DNA of 64,000 bases from Streptomyces sporangiiformans (GTDB lineage: Bacteria; Actinomycetota; Actinomycetes; Streptomycetales; Streptomycetaceae). Below, piece by piece: positions 50,477 to 58,819 of the stretch. The number at the start of each line of letters is the position of its first letter. The stretch's first letter is position 1. The position numbers were made by a program, and so were the translations under genes. Under the pieces are notes generated by a model. The model saw only the letters and a program-made list of their open reading frames with translations, did not search any database and was not told the origin of the DNA. The stretch covers positions 29,216-93,215 of the forward strand of contig NZ_VCHX02000095.1 of assembly GCF_005768555.2 (NCBI RefSeq). Direction: 5' to 3'.

Positions 50477-51223
50477 TCACGTCTGTCTCCGCCGGCTCCG
50501 GACCACCTGCAGAAGGAGTTCCAAAGAGCCCACGATCGTCGCGGCCCCCGCCTCCCTCAGGATCTTCTCCTTCCGCTCGTTACGCGCGTAGCCGATGAAC
50601 GGCACCTCGGCCTCTCGCGCCGCGCGGAAGTCCGTGGGGGTGTCGCCGATCATCAGTCCGGCCGCGGGCGCGGCCCCCATCGCGCTCAGCGCGCGGTTGA
50701 GGCAGTGCGGGTCGGGCTTGAGGAGTTGGAGGTCCTGGGTGCGGCCGTAGATGTGCGGGGTGAAGCAGGAGGTGAGGCCGCGGCCGGCCAGGTACTGGCG
50801 CACCACGCGCGGGGAGTTGTTCGTGGCGATGGCCAGCTGGGAGCCCACCGCCTTCCAGGTGCGTATGAGCGGATCGGCGTAGGCCGTGGGCATCGCCGAC
50901 GTCGCGGCGCGGAGTTCCTCCTGGGTGAGACGTTCCTCCAGCTCCGCCACCAGGTCGCTGCCGGGGTGCCGGCGGTCGACGGCGCGCAACACGATGTGGG
51001 GGTCCAGGGACTCCCGTTCCGTCTCCGTCACCAGGCCGTGCAGGCCCCGGCCTTCGAGCCACTCCACGAGTTCTCTCGCCACCCGGTCCGCCGAGTGGCC
51101 CGCGAACAGCCGACAGACCGGCCCGTCGAAGTCCCAGAGCACAACGCGTGCGCGTGTGATCAGTTCTCGCAGGTTCTCTGTCTCTGCTTCCACCAGTTCA
51201 GTCTGCGTCGTATCAGAAGTCAC
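50477..51223 (-). CDS. HAD-superfamily phosphatase (phosphoglycolate-phosphatase-like)
   Basis: A 248-residue hydrolase with motif I VVLWDFDGPVCRLF, a helical cap, motif II LAIATNNSPRV, motif III lysine in LLKPDPHCLNRAL and motif IV GLMIGDTPTDFRAA. It therefore keeps all catalytic residues. Start GTG 51223 shares a base with the TAG stop of GntR unit 2 (TAGTG), so translation is coupled. The substrate is unknown; the coupling suggests a small phosphorylated molecule tied to the regulator. Confidence 0.9.
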   Translation of the reverse strand: MTSDTTQTELVEAETENLRELITRARVVLWDFDGPVCRLFAGHSADRVARELVEWLEGRGLHGLVTETERESLDPHIVLRAVDRRHPGSDLVAELEERLTQEELRAATSAMPTAYADPLIRTWKAVGSQLAIATNNSPRVVRQYLAGRGLTSCFTPHIYGRTQDLQLLKPDPHCLNRALSAMGAAPAAGLMIGDTPTDFRAAREAEVPFIGYARNERKEKILREAGAATIVGSLELLLQVVRSRRRQT

Positions 51224-52101
51224 TAGGAGAGTGTCAGGTCCGTGGTGATGGTTTCCCAGAGGGCGTCGAACCACTTCTGGGACTGATCCACGAACGCGGC
51301 GTCTCGCTGACCGGCCTGCTTCTCGAAGGAGAAGAGGAGGGATTTGGAGCCCATGGTGTCGTACATGTCGAGCGTCCCGGTGTCCATCGGCTCCTCCCGG
51401 CGCGTGATCATGTAGTACCCGATCAGCGCTTCCGAGCCGTTGAGCAGGTACAACTTCACGGGCGGCGTGAAGGGCAGCGCGCGATAGGTGACGCGCACAT
51501 CGATGCCGTGCGAGGAACGCAGGGAGCGCAGGTTGTGCCTGAGGACGTGGCCCTGGGCGTTGCGCATCTCCAGCCAGCGCTGGTGGACCGGGTCGTCGTC
51601 GCCGCGGTCCTCGACCGAGACGGGGAACGCCAGGTTGATGTCCCGGGAGGGCAGCAATATGCGGACGTCGATCGACTGGGGCCGGATGCGTCCCTCGTGG
51701 ATGAGGCGGACCGGTTCCCCGAGGGCCAGCATCAGGGTTTCCGCCGTGAGGCAGACGGCGTCGACGCGGACCTGCGGGGCCGCGAACGCCTCCGTCAGAC
51801 GTGGTGCCAGGCCGACCATCGTCGGCTGGGGCTTGTCGCGGGTCGGCGTCACCTCGGCGATGCGCGGCGGGCTGCCCTTGCTGACGTTGCTGAGCAGGCC
51901 GTCGTCCTGAAGCGCCCGCAGGGCCTGGCGGACCGTGCCGCGTTCCACACCGAACTCGTCGGCGAGTTCGGCCTGCGTGGGCAGGCGGTCCCCGGCCTTC
52001 AACTCGCCGTCGCGGATCCGTTCCCGCAGGGTGTCGGCGATCTCCTGGGGCGAGAGCCTTCTGCTGCCGTTCACTGCAACGTTCTCCTGAGTCACGACCA
52101 A
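51223..52101 (-). CDS. GntR-type regulator with unusual C-terminal domain (unit 2)
   Basis: A 292-residue regulator. The winged helix has IADTLRERIRDGELKAGDRL and LADEFGVERGTVRQALRAL. The C-terminal domain (residues about 95-292) contains VDAVCLTAETL, IDVRILLPSRDINLAFPV, PPVKLYLLNGSEALIGYY and ends WFDALWETI. Its blocks align with units 1 and especially 3. K-x4-N in VKLYLLNG followed by ALIG is reminiscent of a degenerate phospholipase-D HKD motif (inference). Start TTG 52101 or GTG two codons later. It is coupled to the HAD gene and divergent from the unit 2 small protein. Confidence 0.87.
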   Translation of the reverse strand: MVVTQENVAVNGSRRLSPQEIADTLRERIRDGELKAGDRLPTQAELADEFGVERGTVRQALRALQDDGLLSNVSKGSPPRIAEVTPTRDKPQPTMVGLAPRLTEAFAAPQVRVDAVCLTAETLMLALGEPVRLIHEGRIRPQSIDVRILLPSRDINLAFPVSVEDRGDDDPVHQRWLEMRNAQGHVLRHNLRSLRSSHGIDVRVTYRALPFTPPVKLYLLNGSEALIGYYMITRREEPMDTGTLDMYDTMGSKSLLFSFEKQAGQRDAAFVDQSQKWFDALWETITTDLTLS

Positions 52102-52182
52102 ACGTTACAACTTCGATCCATCTATGGGGAGTTGTTTGAAAGTTGTTTATACCTACCAACCAACTGGGGATAACTTACCCAG

Positions 52183-52209
52183 AGTTGGTCGCCAACTTAA
52201 CCAAGTTGG
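52183..52209. promoter_or_regulatory. Overlapping palindromes in the unit 2 divergent gap
   Basis: AGTTGG-TCG-CCAACT (52183-52197) overlaps CCAACTT-AACC-AAGTTGG (52192-52209). Both have perfect arms. The same AGTTGG...CCAACT element occurs in unit 3. Confidence 0.8.
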
Positions 52210-52297
52210 CGGAACTTTTACCTCCTCTCGCAAGCACTTGGCAGATAGGAAGCCCCCGCCCCTGGAAGTTCCCGTCCCTCCCGAAGGAGGAGCCACC

Positions 52298-52489
52298 ATG
52301 CCCGTCATCGCCTTCATCTGCGCCGTCTTCGTCGTCGGCTTCGAACAGCTCGTCCAGTGGCGGTACGGCCCGGCCGGCATCCTCGGCCTGCTGCTGCTCA
52401 GCATAGGGATCAAGACGAAGAGCCCCACCTGCAGCTCGATCGGCGCCGTCCTCCTCGCCGTGCTCGTCGCAGGCCCGGCCCTCTCGTGA
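52298..52489 (+). CDS. Small hydrophobic membrane protein (unit 2)
   Basis: A 63-residue hydrophobic protein paralogous to those of units 1 and 3: VVGFEQLVQWRYGPAGILG, then LLLSIGIKTKS and IGAVLLAVLVAG. ATG 52298 has a near-perfect AAGGAGGAG ribosome site seven bases upstream, which argues that it is expressed. Divergent from GntR unit 2 through a gap carrying palindromes. Confidence 0.85.
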   Translation: MPVIAFICAVFVVGFEQLVQWRYGPAGILGLLLLSIGIKTKSPTCSSIGAVLLAVLVAGPALS

Positions 52490-52513
52490 GCCGGGAACAC
52501 ATCCCGGGAGACC

Positions 52514-53425
52514 TCAGCTCGTGAGCACCAGCTCCGAACTGATGGTCTCCCACAGTGCGTTGAACCACAGATGCGACTGCTCCACGAACGTGGTGTCCCG
52601 CAGTCCGACCCCCTGCTCGAAGGGGAACAGCATGGACTGCGTCCCCTCGGCGTCGTACATCTCCAGGTACTCGTGGTCGATCTCCTCACCGCGCCGGGTG
52701 AGGGTGTAGTACGCGAACAGCGCCTCCTCGCCGTTGAGCAGGTACAGCTTCACCGGCGGTGTGAACGGCAGCGCGCGGAAGTGGACCCGTACATCGATGC
52801 CGTGCGTGACCCGCAGGGCCAGCAGGTTGTGACGCAGCACCTGGCCCTGGGCGTTGCGCTGGGCCAGCCAGCGCTCGTGCACCAGGCCTTCCTCACCCGA
52901 GCCCTCCACGGGCACCGGGAAGGCGAGGTCGATCTCGCGGCTGGGAAGGAGAATCCGGACGTCGACCTTGGCTGGTTTTATTCGGCCTTCGTGGATGAGA
53001 CGGAGGGGTTCTCCCATGGCGAGGGTGAGGGAGACCGACGTCAGGCACAGGGCGTCTATCTCCACGTGAGGGGCCGCGAAGGCGGCCGCTATCCGCGGTG
53101 CGAGCGCCACCATGGTGGGCTGCGGCGGAGCTTCGGGCCCGGTCAGAGCCTCGGCCACGTTCTGGGCGACGGTCGCGGGGCTGCCTTTGGACACGTTGGC
53201 CAGCAGGTGTTCCGACTGCAGGATGCGCAGCGCCTGGCGTACGGCACCTCGCTCCACGCCGAACTCGTCAGCCAGTTTGGCCTGCGTGGGCATGCGCTGT
53301 CCCGGCCGCAACTCGCCGGACCTGATCCGGCTGCGCAGCTCGTCGGCCACCTCTCGATGTGACTTCTGTGGCCGTTGAGACCGAGTCCGCCCATTGACGG
53401 CGACGTGTTCCGGGTCCACAACCAA
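52514..53425 (-). CDS. GntR-type regulator with unusual C-terminal domain (unit 3)
   Basis: A 303-residue paralogue of unit 2. The winged helix has VADELRSRIRSGELRPGQRM and LADEFGVERGAVRQALRIL. The C-terminal domain has IDALCLTSVSLTLAMGEPLR, VDVRILLPSREIDLAFPV, PPVKLYLLNGEEALFAYY and WFNALWETI. The first 11 residues (VV..EHVAVNG) resemble unit 2, which supports TTG 53425 or the GTG two codons on as start. Unlike units 1 and 2 it has no enzyme gene behind it; the small protein of unit 2 converges with it. Confidence 0.86.
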   Translation of the reverse strand: MVVDPEHVAVNGRTRSQRPQKSHREVADELRSRIRSGELRPGQRMPTQAKLADEFGVERGAVRQALRILQSEHLLANVSKGSPATVAQNVAEALTGPEAPPQPTMVALAPRIAAAFAAPHVEIDALCLTSVSLTLAMGEPLRLIHEGRIKPAKVDVRILLPSREIDLAFPVPVEGSGEEGLVHERWLAQRNAQGQVLRHNLLALRVTHGIDVRVHFRALPFTPPVKLYLLNGEEALFAYYTLTRRGEEIDHEYLEMYDAEGTQSMLFPFEQGVGLRDTTFVEQSHLWFNALWETISSELVLTS

Positions 53426-53506
53426 ACACTACAACTTCGCGCCATCTTTGGGCAGTTACTGGGAAGGTGGTTATGAGACGCTTCCAAGCGGAGATAAGTT
53501 CAGTGG

Positions 53507-53559
53507 AGTTGGTCACCAACTTCAGCAACATGGCCAAACTTTCCGAGGGTTGGTCACCA
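53507..53559. promoter_or_regulatory. Operator-like repeats in the unit 3 divergent gap
   Basis: AGTTGG-TCA-CCAACT (53507-53521) is a perfect palindrome matching the unit 2 element. GTTGGTCACCA recurs 41 bases downstream (53549-53559). Confidence 0.78.
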
Positions 53560-53633
53560 TGGGTGACTCTGTCGACCAGGTGCCCGACTCTCAACCGGGG
53601 GTCCGTGTCCCCCATCCCGAAGGAGGGACCGTC

Positions 53634-53819
53634 ATGCCGCTCATCGCCCTCGCCATCGCCGCCCTCGTCATCGGATTCGAACAGCTCGTCCAGGTGAAGT
53701 ACGGGGCGATGGGCCTCATCGGCTTCGTCGCTCTCTCCATCGGCATCAAGGCCAAGAACACCATGATCGGCGGCATCGGAGCCGTGATTCTCGTGATGCT
53801 GCTCGCCCAGACCGGCTGA
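53634..53819 (+). CDS. Small hydrophobic membrane protein (unit 3)
   Basis: A 61-residue hydrophobic protein: VIGFEQLVQVKYGAMGLIG, then ALSIGIKAKN and GIGAVILVMLLAQTG. ATG 53634 follows GAAGGAGGG at seven bases. Divergent from GntR unit 3. The EQLVQ core, the YG and the IGIK segment are invariant or conserved in all three copies. Confidence 0.85.
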   Translation: MPLIALAIAALVIGFEQLVQVKYGAMGLIGFVALSIGIKAKNTMIGGIGAVILVMLLAQTG

Positions 53820-53929
53820 CCGGACGCCACCGTCTGTCAGTCCGGCTGACCGGGCTCCCTTCCGGAGGGGAGCCGGGAGCCCGGTCAGTCCGTTCACCAC
53901 ACGCTACGGAGGAGGAGGTGACAGGGAGT

Positions 53930-55186
53930 TCAGAAGACGTCCGGGCACCACGGTCGCCTGGACGTACGCAACAGGGCGTCGGCGGTGGTCGCGGCGCCCG
54001 CCCGCGCCTCGGCCACCCGACCGAGCGCGGCGAGCCGCACCGCCGACTCGTCCCCGAGCCAGAGCGCCGCCAACTCACCCGCATCCAGCGTGAGATCGGC
54101 GGCGTCCGTCGTTGGCGCGCAGGTCGCCCCGTCCGGTGACGCGTCCAGCCGGTACCGCCCCGCGGACAGCCCGTCCGGGTCGGTGACCTCCAGCACGAGC
54201 GTCCCGGAAGCGGTGTACGTACGGGCTTCCAGCGCCCGTACGACATCCAGGATCCGCACCCACAGCCAGTCCGCCTGGCTGCTGATCGCCGCGGCACGCG
54301 GATCCGGCAGGAACCGCGGCACCAGATCATCCGGCGCACGATGCCCCGTCTTCACCGTCTTGATCCAGTCCACCGAGCAGAGATACCGCCACAGCGCACG
54401 CTCGGCGGCCGGCGAGACCGAGATCAGGTCCTTCACCTTCGCCGTGTTCAGCGGCTGCTTGCTGTCGCCCCAGTGGTCGTCCACGGTGTACGTGAGCAGC
54501 CCCTCGACCTCTCCGCGCCGATCCCGGTACACGGCGTGGAAGGGCTCGGTCCACGACACCCGGTCCAGAGCCAGGGCACCGGTGCTGACCCGCCACCACC
54601 GATCGTCCCGGTCGACCGCACCCGCCTGGGTCCGCCTGAGCCGCTCGTGCAGCTCCGGCCCGATCTTCCGTACTTCCTCGCCCTCCACGAGGTCGACCCG
54701 CCCGCCGTCCTCCGGACCCGCCCAACGAGGGTCCAGCCCCGCGCGCGGCACGTCGATCGTCCACTCGGCGACGTGGGTGGCCGGTCCGAAGCCGTAGCGG
54801 CCGTAGATCGGGTACTCCGCGGCGATCAGCGTCGCCACGACGTCGCCGCGTGCCTTCGCGGCCGCCAGGTCCTGCGTCATCATGCGCGTGAGCAGGCCGC
54901 GGCGGCGGTGGGTCGCCGTGACCGTCACGTTCGAGATGGCGTCGGCGGGTACGGCTGCCCCGCCCACCGCCGTGAGCTCCTGGGCGAACGAGCGGAACGT
55001 CGCCACACAGCGGTCGCCGTCGAAGGCGCCCTGTGTTCGCTCGGGCACGATGTACGTGCTCCGGTCCGCCACCTCTTCGTTCGACACGGTCGATGCACGT
55101 AGGAAGCCGGTGTTCAGCGCGCGGATCCAGTCCGGGATCTCGTCCTTGGTGATCGGGCGTACGTCTATGTCCTGGGGGCCGCTCAT
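53930..55186 (-). CDS. Eis-like multi-domain GNAT acetyltransferase
   Basis: A 418-residue protein with the Eis layout: N-terminal GNAT ([20 protein letters not shown] acetyl-CoA loop at about residues 90-110), a second GNAT-like domain and a C-terminal SCP2-like domain, ending CPDVF, where the free C-terminal carboxylate is catalytic in Eis. Mycobacterial Eis acetylates aminoglycosides. ATG 55186 gives [11 protein letters not shown]. The substrate here is untested. Confidence 0.9.
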   Translation of the reverse strand: MSGPQDIDVRPITKDEIPDWIRALNTGFLRASTVSNEEVADRSTYIVPERTQGAFDGDRCVATFRSFAQELTAVGGAAVPADAISNVTVTATHRRRGLLTRMMTQDLAAAKARGDVVATLIAAEYPIYGRYGFGPATHVAEWTIDVPRAGLDPRWAGPEDGGRVDLVEGEEVRKIGPELHERLRRTQAGAVDRDDRWWRVSTGALALDRVSWTEPFHAVYRDRRGEVEGLLTYTVDDHWGDSKQPLNTAKVKDLISVSPAAERALWRYLCSVDWIKTVKTGHRAPDDLVPRFLPDPRAAAISSQADWLWVRILDVVRALEARTYTASGTLVLEVTDPDGLSAGRYRLDASPDGATCAPTTDAADLTLDAGELAALWLGDESAVRLAALGRVAEARAGAATTADALLRTSRRPWCPDVF

Positions 55187-55227
55187 GAACGCCAGCCTAG
55201 GCAGGTGTGGGCGCCTCGCCCCAACGG

Positions 55228-55275
55228 TTTTCGCCCCCGCCGCCCCTACCCGTCCCATCCCTGGGGCTGCGCCCC
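55228..55275. repeat. Dispersed Streptomyces intergenic repeat (copy 1)
   Basis: C-rich string TTTTCGCCCCCGCCGCCCCT followed by a CTGGGGCTGCGCCCC stem. The same pattern recurs at the right edge of the window. Such repeats are scattered between genes in many Streptomyces. The related module with GGTTGTGGCTGGTCGCGCAG follows at 55310-55330. Confidence 0.75.
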
Positions 55276-55332
55276 GGACGCCCCAGGGTTCGGATTCGGC
55301 TGCGGGTCGGTTGTGGCTGGTCGCGCAGTTCC

Positions 55333-55354
55333 CCGCGCCCCTAAAGGGGCGCGG
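55333..55354. terminator. Hairpin within the dispersed repeat
   Basis: CCGCGCCCCT-AA-AGGGGCGCGG, a perfect 10-bp stem just beyond the asparaginase stop codon (minus strand), so it can act as its terminator. Confidence 0.7.
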
Positions 55355-55370
55355 CGCGGCACCACCGGGG

Positions 55371-56390
55371 TCAGAATGCCGGGCGGAGTTCCCCCACCTC
55401 GCTTCCTCCACCCAGCAGCGGGACCCGTCCGATCCGCGACACCACCGGTTCCTGCACGTCCAGCAGCGTCAGTGCGCGGGCCAGTACGGGGCGCAGTGCC
55501 CGTGACGCGCCGTCGTCCACCTTGAAGGCGAGCGCCCGTCCGTCCGGCAGGGCGACCGCCTGGACGCCCTCCGCGCCCATCTTGGACAACACCCCCGGCA
55601 CCTCCCGCATCAGCCACGTGTCGTGACGACGCGTCCCGGCGACGTACTCGGGGTGTGCGCGCATAGCGTCGGCGACCCGTCGCTCGGCCGAGCCCGGCTC
55701 GGCGAGGACGAAGGAGCGGAAGGCGCGGGCCAGCCCCGTCAGAGTGATCGCCATCAGAGGGGCACCGCAGCCGTCCGTACCGACCGCGGCCACCGCTTCC
55801 CCCGCCGCCTCCTCGACCACGGCCAGAATCTCCCTCTGGAGCGGATGCGAAGGGTCCAGATACGACTCCGTCGACCACCCCCGCAGCGCACACGCCGCGA
55901 GCATCGCCGCATGCTTGCCGGAGCAGTTCATCGTGATCCGCTCACGCACACCCCCCGCGGCGAGATACGTCTCCGCCTCCACCGCGTCCAGCGGCAGATC
56001 CTCCGGACACTGGAGCAGCGCCGCGTTCAGCCCGTGCTCGGCGAGCATCTTGGCCGCGAGATCCCGGTGGAATCCCTCCCCCGAGTGGCTCGCGGCCGCC
56101 AGCGCCAGCCGCTCTCCACCGAGGTCGAGCCCCGCTCGCAGGATCCCGGCCGCCTGCATCGGCTTGTTGGAGGAGCGGGGAAAGACGGGAACCGAGACAT
56201 CTCCGAGCGCGAGCTCCACCTCCCCGTCCGCGCCCAGCAGCACCAGGCTGCCCCGGTGACGCCCCTCGACGAATCCGGAGCGCACGACCTCGACGAGAAC
56301 GGGGGGTATGGCGGATGGCGCAGGATCCGCGGGTATCGCGGAGGGTTCCTGTGGTGACTGTGGTGCCGGTGGAGTGGCGGAAACGGGCAT
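55371..56390 (-). CDS. L-asparaginase II family protein
   Basis: A 339-residue enzyme of the Asparaginase_II family (distinct from the AnsB type). Marks are [70 protein letters not shown] and [17 protein letters not shown] 56390 has GGGAGG ten bases upstream; the first 25 residues are Pro/Ala-rich. It would hydrolyse asparagine to aspartate and ammonia. Confidence 0.9.
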   Translation of the reverse strand: MPVSATPPAPQSPQEPSAIPADPAPSAIPPVLVEVVRSGFVEGRHRGSLVLLGADGEVELALGDVSVPVFPRSSNKPMQAAGILRAGLDLGGERLALAAASHSGEGFHRDLAAKMLAEHGLNAALLQCPEDLPLDAVEAETYLAAGGVRERITMNCSGKHAAMLAACALRGWSTESYLDPSHPLQREILAVVEEAAGEAVAAVGTDGCGAPLMAITLTGLARAFRSFVLAEPGSAERRVADAMRAHPEYVAGTRRHDTWLMREVPGVLSKMGAEGVQAVALPDGRALAFKVDDGASRALRPVLARALTLLDVQEPVVSRIGRVPLLGGGSEVGELRPAF

Positions 56391-56490
56391 CGGCTGGTGG
56401 CCTCCCAGAACAGGACCCGCTCGCCGGCTCCACCCCGGGATCTCCCCGGGCAGAGCCGACGACGACCCCGGGATCACCGGGGCCGCAGTG

Positions 56491-57210
56491 TCACACGAGC
56501 AGGTCGTCTACTTGTGCTTCGCCTTCACGGTACCTGCGCGCAATTTCCGCACTGCACTCGTCGGCGGTCCGTTGCAGCCGCTGCCGCCGCCGCGAGACCT
56601 GCTGCTCGTACCGCACGAGCCGCACCATCGCGGTGTTCAGCTCCGGATCCGTACGGGCCTGGAGGTCGGACAGCTGCACCTCGGCGAGCATGTCCGCGGC
56701 CAGCCGCCGGAACTCCTCGCTGTGCGGCGTGCAGAGCGTCACATGCCGGGCCGACGACCGTTGCCGCGCGGGCGCGTCCGTCAGGATCTCCGACAGCCGC
56801 TCGACGACGGACGAGACGGCGGACGGGACGGCCGACGAGGCGCCGGCCGTCGTCTCGTCGGCCGCCACCGCCCCAGACGCCGGCCCGGACGCCGACACCA
56901 CCCGGCCGGGCTCGGCCCGCCGCCGGAGCTCGGCGCGCAGGATGTCGATGCGCCCCTGGAGCAGCCGCCGTACATAGCTGAGGTCCGCCTCGTCACGCTG
57001 TGCGCCCCGCCGCAGCGTGCGCAACTCGGGCAGCAGCAGCAGCGACAGATCCTGCTCGGGCGACGGCTCGGGCATCGGGCTGTCCGTCCGCTGCGTGGGC
57101 GGACGCGGCGCGATCGGATGCGGTGCGCCCCCGATCGCACCTGGCCCACGCTCCCCCCGGACCAGCGAAACGAACCCGGGCGACTGCCCCGCGGTACTCG
57201 ATGTGCTCAT
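56491..57210 (-). CDS. rsiG: RsiG, c-di-GMP-dependent anti-sigma factor of WhiG
   Basis: In Streptomyces RsiG with bound c-di-GMP sequesters the sporulation sigma factor WhiG. Binding uses two copies of E-x3-S-x2-R-x3-Q-x3-D. Both are here: E74/S78/R81/Q85/D89 (EADLSYVRRLLQGRID) and E202/S206/R209/Q213/D217 (EQQVSRRRQRLQRTAD), on the two predicted antiparallel helices. The 239-residue product has a disordered N-terminus and linker. ATG 57210 is used. whiG is not in the window. Confidence 0.93.
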   Translation of the reverse strand: MSTSSTAGQSPGFVSLVRGERGPGAIGGAPHPIAPRPPTQRTDSPMPEPSPEQDLSLLLLPELRTLRRGAQRDEADLSYVRRLLQGRIDILRAELRRRAEPGRVVSASGPASGAVAADETTAGASSAVPSAVSSVVERLSEILTDAPARQRSSARHVTLCTPHSEEFRRLAADMLAEVQLSDLQARTDPELNTAMVRLVRYEQQVSRRRQRLQRTADECSAEIARRYREGEAQVDDLLV

Positions 57211-57371
57211 ACGCCTCAACCGTCCCCTCGATCGGCGTGTGTGAGCATCGTGCCACCCCAAGTGGCCGCAATGGGACCAACTACCCCCGTTCGGCCCCAG
57301 TTCATGGGGTTAAGCGCCAATAAGAAAGACTCCTTACGGAGGTCAAGCGGGAGCACGGCATGATGGTCCGT

Positions 57372-57797
57372 ATGCGTGGAGTGGTTCAGAGGGTTGACGG
57401 CGCGAGCGTCGTCGTCGAAGGCGAGACGGTCGGCGAGTTCAGCGGCGAGGGGCTGTGCGTCCTGGTGGGCGTCACCCACGACGACACCAAGGAGAAAGCG
57501 GCCCAACTGGCCCGCAAGCTCTGGTCGGTGCGCATGCTGAGCGACGAGAAGTCGTGCAGCGACATCGACGCGCCGCTGCTCGTCATCAGCCAGTTCACGC
57601 TCTACGGCGATGCCCGCAAGGGCCGCCGCCCCACCTGGAACGCGGCCGCCCCCGGCGATGTCGCCGAGCCTCTCGTGGACGAGGTCGTCGCCCAGCTGCG
57701 TTCACTGGGCGCGACGGTGGCGACGGGCCGTTTCGGCGCCCAGATGCGCGTGTCCCTGACGAACGACGGCCCGTTCACGGTGCTGCTCGACATCTGA
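57372..57797 (+). CDS. dtd: D-aminoacyl-tRNA deacylase
   Basis: Proofreading enzyme that hydrolyses D-aminoacyl-tRNA. The 141-residue protein has [13 protein letters not shown], the [15 protein letters not shown] motif and the C-terminal [10 protein letters not shown], matching the cross-subunit Gly-Pro motif. ATG 57372 gives the family-typical N-terminus; ATG 57360 four codons upstream is an alternative with a better ribosome site. It is divergent from rsiG. Confidence 0.95.
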   Translation: MRGVVQRVDGASVVVEGETVGEFSGEGLCVLVGVTHDDTKEKAAQLARKLWSVRMLSDEKSCSDIDAPLLVISQFTLYGDARKGRRPTWNAAAPGDVAEPLVDEVVAQLRSLGATVATGRFGAQMRVSLTNDGPFTVLLDI

Positions 57798-57819
57798 GCG
57801 CCGGCCGAGCCGAACGTAC

Positions 57820-58791
57820 TTACGGCTCGACCACGACCTCCTGCGCCGCGGCCGTCGTCCCGGCCAGGAGCGGCGCATCTGCCGGCACGTTCCGCTTCAC
57901 CAGCGCCAGCGCGATCGGGCCGAGCTCGTGGTGGCGTACGGACGTCGTGATGAAACCGATCTTGCGGCCGTCCGGGCCGTCGGCCGCGAGCCGGATGTCG
58001 GTGCCGGGGACCGGCAGATGGACCTCGCTGCCGTCGAGGTGCAGGAAGACGAGCCGACGCGGTGGCTTGCCCAGGTTGTGGACGCGGGCGACGGTCTCCT
58101 GACCGCGATAGCAGCCCTTCTCCAGATGCACGGCCGTGCCGATCCAGCCCAGCTCGTGCGGGATGGTCCGGTGGTCGGTCTCGAAGCCGAGCCGCGGCCG
58201 GTGGTGCTCGACGCGCAGGGCCTCGTACGCGAGGATCCCGACCGCCGGGCCGCTCCTCTCGGCGTACGCCTCCAGGTCGCCGCGCGGAAGGAACAGATCC
58301 CGCCCGTACGGGGTCTCGCGCGCCACGACACCCTCCGGTGTCTCGGCGATGGAGCCGGCCGGCAGGTGCACGACCGCGAACTCGGCGGTCCGGTCGGCGA
58401 CCTCGACACGGTAGAAGAACTTCATCGACTCCAGGTACGCGATCAGCGCGTCCTGGGTTTGTGGCTCGACGTGCGCCCACACCGTCTCGCCGTCGTCGAC
58501 GAGATACAGCGCGTGCTCGATGTGTCCGTGCGCGGAGAGGATCAGCGCCTCGGTGGCACTGCCTGTCGGGAGGTCGGAGACGTGCTGGGTGAGCAGGAGG
58601 TGCAGCCAGCTGAGCCGATCCTCCCCAGTGACGCTCACGACGCCGCGGTGCGAGAGATCCACGAAACCGGTGCCGTCGGCGAGGGCACGCTGTTCGCGGA
58701 ACAGGTCGCCGTAGTGGGCGGCGACGCCTTCGTCCACGCCCTCCGCGGGAACGGCGCCGGGCAGGGACAGCAGGGGGCTCTTCATGGACAT
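57820..58791 (-). CDS. ygfZ: YgfZ-like folate-binding Fe-S cluster protein
   Basis: Helps maintain certain Fe-S enzymes, probably with tetrahydrofolate. The 323-residue protein has the glycine-cleavage-T-like fold and the invariant motif EKGCYRGQETVAR, with the key Cys near residue 205. ATG 58791 or 58785. It converges with dtd (22 bases) and lies downstream of nur on the same strand. Confidence 0.94.
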   Translation of the reverse strand: MSMKSPLLSLPGAVPAEGVDEGVAAHYGDLFREQRALADGTGFVDLSHRGVVSVTGEDRLSWLHLLLTQHVSDLPTGSATEALILSAHGHIEHALYLVDDGETVWAHVEPQTQDALIAYLESMKFFYRVEVADRTAEFAVVHLPAGSIAETPEGVVARETPYGRDLFLPRGDLEAYAERSGPAVGILAYEALRVEHHRPRLGFETDHRTIPHELGWIGTAVHLEKGCYRGQETVARVHNLGKPPRRLVFLHLDGSEVHLPVPGTDIRLAADGPDGRKIGFITTSVRHHELGPIALALVKRNVPADAPLLAGTTAAAQEVVVEP

Positions 58792-58819
58792 ACAGCCTAC
58801 GACCGAGTAGGTGCGTTTT

